Origin: Loktanella sp.
Lineage (GTDB): Bacteria; Pseudomonadota; Alphaproteobacteria; Rhodobacterales; Rhodobacteraceae
DNA length: 9,117 nt
Assembly: GCA_003551805.1 (NCBI GenBank)
Contig: PUNR01000359.1
Coordinates: 1 to 9,117, forward strand
Direction: 5' to 3'
Within the stretch, counting starts at the first letter, position 1, and each line of letters opens with the position of its first letter. The position numbers and the translations under genes are program-made. Below, piece by piece: positions 5,397 through 9,117 of the stretch. Below the pieces are notes generated by a model. That model saw only the letters and a program-made list of their open reading frames with translations, did no database searches and had not been told where the DNA came from.

Positions 5397-6677
5397 ATGA
5401 CCAACCCCTTCCCGATTCCGCCCGAATACCGCGAAGTGTCAACCGCCGATCTTGCCATGATCGCCAGTGACCTGCCCAATGTCGCAGACCGTATCGGCGG
5501 ACCGTCAAGCGCCCTGCACGTGACCGAGGTCAGCGACGGCAACATGAACGCCGTCTGGCGTATTACAGGACCCGAGGGTTCAGTCATCGCAAAACAGGCA
5601 CTGCCCTACATCAGGGTTATTGGCCAAAGCTGGCCTTTCCCCGTTGACCGGATCACATACGAACATCGCGCCCTGTCTGTACAGGCCCGCCATGTGCCGC
5701 AGTATCTGCCACGGGTTTACGACTATCTGCCAGATTTGGGGTTGTTGTTCATGCAGGATTTGACGCCGCATGTCGTGCTGCGCCACGGACTTATTGCAGG
5801 GACACACTATCCGAAACTTGCAAGCGACCTTGGTGAATATCTGGCGCGATCGTTGTTTTACACCTCTGACATGCATCTGGGCACAGTACAAAAGAACATG
5901 CTGGCAGATGCCTTTTCGGGTAATGCACATCTTTGCGAAACCACGCAGGATGTGGTTTTCACCGGCCCGTATTGGGATGCCCCTCTCAACCGGATCACCC
6001 AAGGCCAGCAGGCTCGCGCTGACGCCCTGCGCGCCGATGTCCCGCTGAAACTGGCCATCGCAGAACTGAAACACATTTTCTGCACCAGCGCAGAGGCGCT
6101 GATCCATGGCGACCTTCACACCGGCTCTGTCATGGTGACGGCAGAAGACACACGGGTGATTGACCCCGAATGGTCCTTTATCGGGCCGATGGGTTTTGAC
6201 ATCGGGGCGTTGCTGGGCAACCTTTTGCTTAGCTATTTCAGCCAGAAAGGCCATACAACTGGTGCTGACGACAGGGGCGCGCAACGCAAGTTTCTGCTGG
6301 ATACAATTGTCGGGGTATGGACTGCATTTGATACCGGTTTTCGCCAGCTTTGCCGGACCAAGCCGGGGCCTTTACTGCACCAGAAAGTCTTGTCAGAAAC
6401 CGATCAAGGCGCGTTTGTCGACCGCCGTCTGGCCGCAATCTTCAGCGACACGCTAGGGTTTGCAGGGGCCAAGATGATCCGGCGCATCATCGGCATTTCG
6501 CATGTCGAAGATTTCGAGATGATCACCGACATTCCGCTGCGCGCAACCTGCGAGGCAGGTGCATTGGACCTTGCCCGCCAGTTGGTGCTTGACCGGACGC
6601 GCCTTGCCGGTCCGCAGGACGTTGTGTCCCTTGCCCGCCAGATCGATGGCACCTACCCTGCGCGCAACCGACCGTAG
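5397..6677 (+). CDS. mtnK: S-methyl-5-thioribose kinase MtnK or close homologue
   Basis: MtnK phosphorylates 5-methylthioribose at O1 to give MTR-1-phosphate for methionine salvage. The 426-residue protein has the aminoglycoside-phosphotransferase-like kinase fold: nucleotide loop SDGNMN (46-51), the ATP lysine K66 in VIAKQALPYIR, and the partner acid E89. The catalytic loop HGDLHTGS (237-244, base D239) and the metal-binding D256-P-E258 followed by GPMGFDIG match MtnK specifically rather than general phosphotransferases. The ATG at 5397 is the first start in frame; no Shine-Dalgarno precedes it. A TTGGCA (5362-5367) and CATACA (5385-5390) 17 bases apart would place the transcript start at the ATG, suggesting a leaderless message. 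No mtnA or mtnN is visible. Its 3' end overlaps the convergent GT2 gene by 25 bases. The substrate might be another 5-substituted ribose. Confidence 0.85.
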   Translation: MTNPFPIPPEYREVSTADLAMIASDLPNVADRIGGPSSALHVTEVSDGNMNAVWRITGPEGSVIAKQALPYIRVIGQSWPFPVDRITYEHRALSVQARHVPQYLPRVYDYLPDLGLLFMQDLTPHVVLRHGLIAGTHYPKLASDLGEYLARSLFYTSDMHLGTVQKNMLADAFSGNAHLCETTQDVVFTGPYWDAPLNRITQGQQARADALRADVPLKLAIAELKHIFCTSAEALIHGDLHTGSVMVTAEDTRVIDPEWSFIGPMGFDIGALLGNLLLSYFSQKGHTTGADDRGAQRKFLLDTIVGVWTAFDTGFRQLCRTKPGPLLHQKVLSETDQGAFVDRRLAAIFSDTLGFAGAKMIRRIIGISHVEDFEMITDIPLRATCEAGALDLARQLVLDRTRLAGPQDVVSLARQIDGTYPARNRP

Positions 6678-7390
6678 ATCCGCGCCAGCCGGTCGGGGGA
6701 CATGCCCGCGACATAGAACAAGCGCATCAACCACATCGTGGCGATCGTGCGCACTGCACCGTTCGCATCCCACCTGCGCCCTGATGTGCGCACCCGCGTG
6801 CGTAAACACAGCGGCGCTGAAATTCGGCGTAACACCTTTGACAATGCGACATCTTCCATGATGGCGATGTCCGGCACGCCACCGATGCGCTCCAGCACAT
6901 CACGCCGGACAAACATAGCCTGATCTCCGGTCGCCACCCCGCTAAGCCGGGACCGTGCATTCATAAAGGCCGCGACAACGGGCAAAAGCAGACTGCGCCC
7001 CGCGATATCGACATCGAACCGGCCCCAGACGACAGCGTCGGATTGGGCGATCTGACGAATATCGTTCAGGGCCGTTGGCGGCAGCACCGTGTCAGCATGC
7101 AAGAACAAAACGATATCACCTGTCGCCACGCCCAGGCCTGCATTCATCTGGCGCGCCCGCCCCGGCAATGCGGCCAACACGCGGTGCGCCAGTCCGCCTG
7201 CCAGATCAGCAGTCCCATCTGTGCTGCCTCCATCGACGACAATCACCTCGACCGCGTCATCGCGCAAAGCAGGTACCTGCAAGACCTGCCGGATCGTCTC
7301 TGCTTCGTTGCGCACCGGCATGACAACCGACACGCGCACCGCACCAGAACTGCCTGCCGTCAATGTGTCATGCTGCACAGCGTCATCCAT
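6653..7390 (-). CDS. TIGR04283 family GT2 glycosyltransferase (arsenosugar / rSAM-selenodomain-associated transferase 2)
   Basis: A 245-residue family 2 glycosyltransferase. The GT-A core starts with VSVVMPVRNEAETI (20-33), then VIVVDGGSTDGT (49-60), the family-specific PGRARQMNAG (76-85), and FLHADT (96-101) as the DxD-like metal motif. It continues with WGRFDV (122-127), TGDQAMFVRRD (154-164) and IMEDVAL (177-183), with the candidate catalytic E179-D180. The LPGRARQMNAG segment is what points to TIGR04283 rather than a generic GT2. No clear membrane segment is seen. The ATG at 7390 lacks a good Shine-Dalgarno, and residues 1-17 are non-conserved-looking, so the exact start is uncertain. It converges on mtnK with a 25-base overlap, leaving no room for separate terminators. 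With the TIGR04282 gene it forms the usual pair of these loci, here split by mtnK. Confidence 0.87.
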   Translation of the reverse strand: MDDAVQHDTLTAGSSGAVRVSVVMPVRNEAETIRQVLQVPALRDDAVEVIVVDGGSTDGTADLAGGLAHRVLAALPGRARQMNAGLGVATGDIVLFLHADTVLPPTALNDIRQIAQSDAVVWGRFDVDIAGRSLLLPVVAAFMNARSRLSGVATGDQAMFVRRDVLERIGGVPDIAIMEDVALSKVLRRISAPLCLRTRVRTSGRRWDANGAVRTIATMWLMRLFYVAGMSPDRLARIYGRLRAG

Positions 7391-7400
7391 GATGGTTTAA

Positions 7401-7443
7401 CTTGCAAATCTTTCGGGAAGATTGGCATTCACCTTAGTGCAAG
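7401..7443. repeat. Nested inverted repeats upstream of the GT2 gene
   Basis: AATCTT (7407-7412) and AAGATT (7418-7423) form a perfect six-base hairpin around TCGGG. Outside it, CTTGCA (7401-7406) is mirrored by TGCAAG (7438-7443). The repeats lie 10-55 bases before the GT2 start, in its likely leader or promoter region. They could be an operator or leader structure, but short inverted repeats of this size can also be chance. No clear promoter boxes are seen. Confidence 0.3.
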
Positions 7444-7468
7444 ATGCCCAATACACAATTCTATCTGT

Positions 7469-7491
7469 AAAAAATTCGCCCGGTGCCGGGC
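7469..7491 (-). terminator. Intrinsic terminator after phnE
   Basis: Read on the minus strand, GCCCG and CGGGC pair around the loop GCAC (7491-7478, drawable as six pairs with a two-base loop). After GAA there is a run of six T (7474-7469). It lies about 65 bases past the phnE stop and ends the phnC-phnE transcript before the GT2 gene, so that gene probably has its own promoter. Confidence 0.7.
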
Positions 7492-7554
7492 AGATCGTGG
7501 TCCTATTGGCAGTAAGGGCTTCAGGCTTGGACCGTCAGCGTTTGGCAGCAGCTG

Positions 7555-8346
7555 TCAGATGATCCGTTTTCGGATCATGCTCGACAATTGCTCGAAGGCG
7601 ATAACCACAACAAGGATCACCAGAATGATCGCCGCTGCCTGATCATAACGGAACAACCGCATGGCGGTGGATAATTCCACCCCGATCCCGCCCGCACCCA
7701 CAAGGCCGAGGGTCACAGCAGACCGGATCGCCTTTTCCACGCTGAACAAGGATGTCGCCGTCATCGACGCAAAACTTTCCGGTAGGATTGCGCCAAAGAT
7801 CACCGACAACCGGCCCGCCCCGGTGGCAGTCAGTGCCTCGGATGGGCCTTTCTGGACCTCCTCAAACCTTTCGGAATAGAACCGCGCAGCGAAACCGATC
7901 GTGTCCATGATAATCGCCAGAATGCCCGCTAGCGGCCCCAATCCGACAGTCACGACAAAAATCAGCGCCCAGATCAAATCAGGGATCGTCCGCGCAACTG
8001 AGATAACAAATCGCGCGATAGTGCGCACAACCATATTTGGCGCAGTGTTGCGTGCGGCGAGAATGGCCAATGGGATCGAGAACAGACAACCAAAGGTCAC
8101 GCCCACGATGGCGATATTCATCGTCTCCAGCATCGCATCGGCGATATTGGGCATGCGAGTGAAATCAGGCGGCACGGCTTGGCCGACAAAGCGCACAAGG
8201 TTATTGGCCCCGCGCACCAGCCGTTCGATAGAAATGTTGGACGCGATCATCCCTTGAATGAAAAACGCGGCAAAACCGACGGCAACCACCCAAGTCAGCG
8301 CTGACGGCGCGCGAAAACGAGGGGGGAGTTGGCTGTGTTCGCTCAT
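7555..8346 (-). CDS. phnE: Phosphonate-type ABC transporter permease PhnE
   Basis: PhnE is the inner-membrane permease of the PhnCDE importer for phosphonates, and in relatives phosphite or phosphate. The 263-residue protein has predicted membrane segments at about 17-35, 76-98, 122-147, a weaker one near 210-225, and 240-257. Characteristic PhnE segments are IPLAILAARNT (91-101) and ARTIPDLIWALIFV (118-131). The cytoplasmic EAA loop begins EALTATGAG (170-178) and contacts the ATPase. The ATG overlaps the phnC stop as ATGA, with GAGG seven bases upstream. It is followed by an intrinsic terminator, so it ends the operon. The gene is intact although phnC in front carries an in-frame stop, so its translation could be reduced by polarity. 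The ligand is not determined by sequence. Confidence 0.93.
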   Translation of the reverse strand: MSEHSQLPPRFRAPSALTWVVAVGFAAFFIQGMIASNISIERLVRGANNLVRFVGQAVPPDFTRMPNIADAMLETMNIAIVGVTFGCLFSIPLAILAARNTAPNMVVRTIARFVISVARTIPDLIWALIFVVTVGLGPLAGILAIIMDTIGFAARFYSERFEEVQKGPSEALTATGAGRLSVIFGAILPESFASMTATSLFSVEKAIRSAVTLGLVGAGGIGVELSTAMRLFRYDQAAAIILVILVVVIAFEQLSSMIRKRII

Positions 8347-9117
8347 GCGGCTGCCTCAGTCGGTTGGGCATCTACGCGGGTCATCCCGGAATAAAGCGCG
8401 TTTAATTGGGCGATATCTGTTTGGGCAATCGGCGCGTCGATTTCGACGTGACCAGCTTTCATCCCCAGAATCCGGTCGCCATATTCCTGCGCTAGTTCCA
8501 ACTGATGCAGGGTGCAGAGCATGGACAGCTTTTCTTCGGTCACGATACGCCACAGTATATCCAGCACCTCGCGTCCGGCCTTGGGGTCAAGGCTGGCGAT
8601 AGGTTCGTCGGCAATCACCACTTTGGGGTTCTGCATCAGCATCCGCGCGATGGCGACGCGCTGTTGCTGGCCGCCTGACAGTTCTGATGGACGATGTAAG
8701 GCGCGGTCGGCCATCCCGACGCGATCAAGACAATGCATCGCCTTCTCCCGGTCGGCGACAGAGGCGGTGATGCTGAGGCAGGACAGCAGACCAAAGCGCT
8801 GCCGCCCGAGCGAACCGAACAGCACGTTCTGAAAGGCGTTCAACTGCGGGACCAGATTAAAATGCTGAAAGACATAGCCCATGCCCTGCCGGATATTGCG
8901 CAGTTCGCTTCGGGACGCGCCGGACAGAGCGTCACCATGAATGCGGATCGTGCCGGATTGCAGCTTTTCCAACCCGTTCAGGCTGCGCATCAGGGTGGAT
9001 TTGCCACAACCATTCGCGCCTATCAGAACGACGCCTTGACCGGCTGGGATGGTGAATGAAACGCCACGCAGGACTTTCAGCTTTCAGTAGCTTACGACGA
9101 GCTTGTCGGCTTCGATA
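8343..9117 (-). CDS. phnC: Phosphonate-type ABC transporter ATP-binding protein PhnC, 5' end outside window and interrupted by an in-frame TGA
   Basis: ATPase subunit of the PhnCDE importer. The reading frame from 9116 gives IEADKLVVSY, then TGA, then KLKVLRGVSFTIPAGQG and the Walker A GANGCGKST (visible codons 33-41). Downstream are the Q-loop YVFQHFNLVPQ, the signature LSGGQQQRVAIAR, Walker B VVIADEP with SLDP, and the switch histidine in CTLHQLEL. The spacing on both sides of the TGA fits an ABC N-terminus in one frame, with glycine expected at that codon. The first ATG after the stop (8990) lies just past Walker A, so a product started there could not bind ATP. No ATG, GTG or TTG lies in frame between. 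The true start is beyond 9117, because the last visible base excludes an ATG directly before the isoleucine. It is either a nonsense-mutated gene or a functional gene with a base-call error. Its stop overlaps phnE. Confidence 0.85.
9084..9086 (-). other. In-frame TGA stop codon within phnC
   Basis: The minus-strand codon is TGA, 96 bases in frame before the ATG at 8990. A single change from GGA would explain it and would restore the usual ABC-transporter Tyr-Gly before the first core strand. Confidence 0.8.

Noticed and set aside
5580..6284. Minus-strand open frame of 234 codons
   Set aside because: Antisense to the kinase core of mtnK, with no recognisable domain.
9084..9086. TGA in phnC read as selenocysteine
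   Set aside because: The position expects glycine rather than a catalytic cysteine, and no SECIS-like hairpin was evident; a nonsense change or base error is simpler.

Overview
The window looks like a chromosomal segment of a moderately GC-rich alphaproteobacterium. The protein style (QueC-QueD-QueE-QueF set, a cysteine-containing SGNH lipoprotein, the TIGR04282/TIGR04283 transferase pair, PhnC/PhnE) suggests Rhodobacteraceae, probably the marine Roseobacter group. This placement rests on protein resemblance recalled from memory, not on a search. There are no rRNA or tRNA genes, insertion sequences, phage genes or CRISPR arrays.

Region 1 (1-2640, all minus strand) begins with the 5' part of an unrecognised membrane-anchored or exported protein (<1-220). 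Then comes a compact queuosine-precursor operon transcribed queC-queD-queE-queF (2562 down to 316), whose first three genes abut or overlap. These enzymes convert dihydroneopterin triphosphate through CPH4, CDG and preQ0 to preQ1; the GTP cyclohydrolase step is not in the window. Directly upstream of queC (2570-2603) is a near-perfect class I preQ1 riboswitch whose 3' strand contains the queC Shine-Dalgarno. A sigma70-like promoter at 2611-2639 would start transcription one or two bases before the aptamer. The operon therefore carries its own product-sensing translational switch.

Region 2 (2640-3585, plus) has about 250 bases of non-coding DNA with a strong 25-bp imperfect palindrome (2759-2783), followed by an SGNH-hydrolase lipoprotein.

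Region 3 (3571-7390) holds an inosine-uridine-type nucleoside hydrolase and a TIGR04282 GT-A transferase (both minus), a divergent MtnK-type methylthioribose kinase (plus), and a convergent TIGR04283 GT2 transferase (minus). The two transferase families are named for association with radical-SAM/selenodomain and arsenosugar loci. A nucleoside hydrolase plus a 5-substituted-ribose kinase fits either 5'-methylthioadenosine salvage or handling of 5'-deoxy-5'-arsenoadenosine-type intermediates. The latter is a hypothesis only, because ArsM and ArsS are not in the window.

Region 4 (7469-9117, minus) is a phosphonate-type ABC transporter segment, phnC-phnE, with an ATGA overlap and an intrinsic terminator after phnE. 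phnC runs off the window and is interrupted near its 5' end by an in-frame TGA, where the ABC N-terminal pattern predicts glycine. This is either a real nonsense mutation or a base error near the sequence end.
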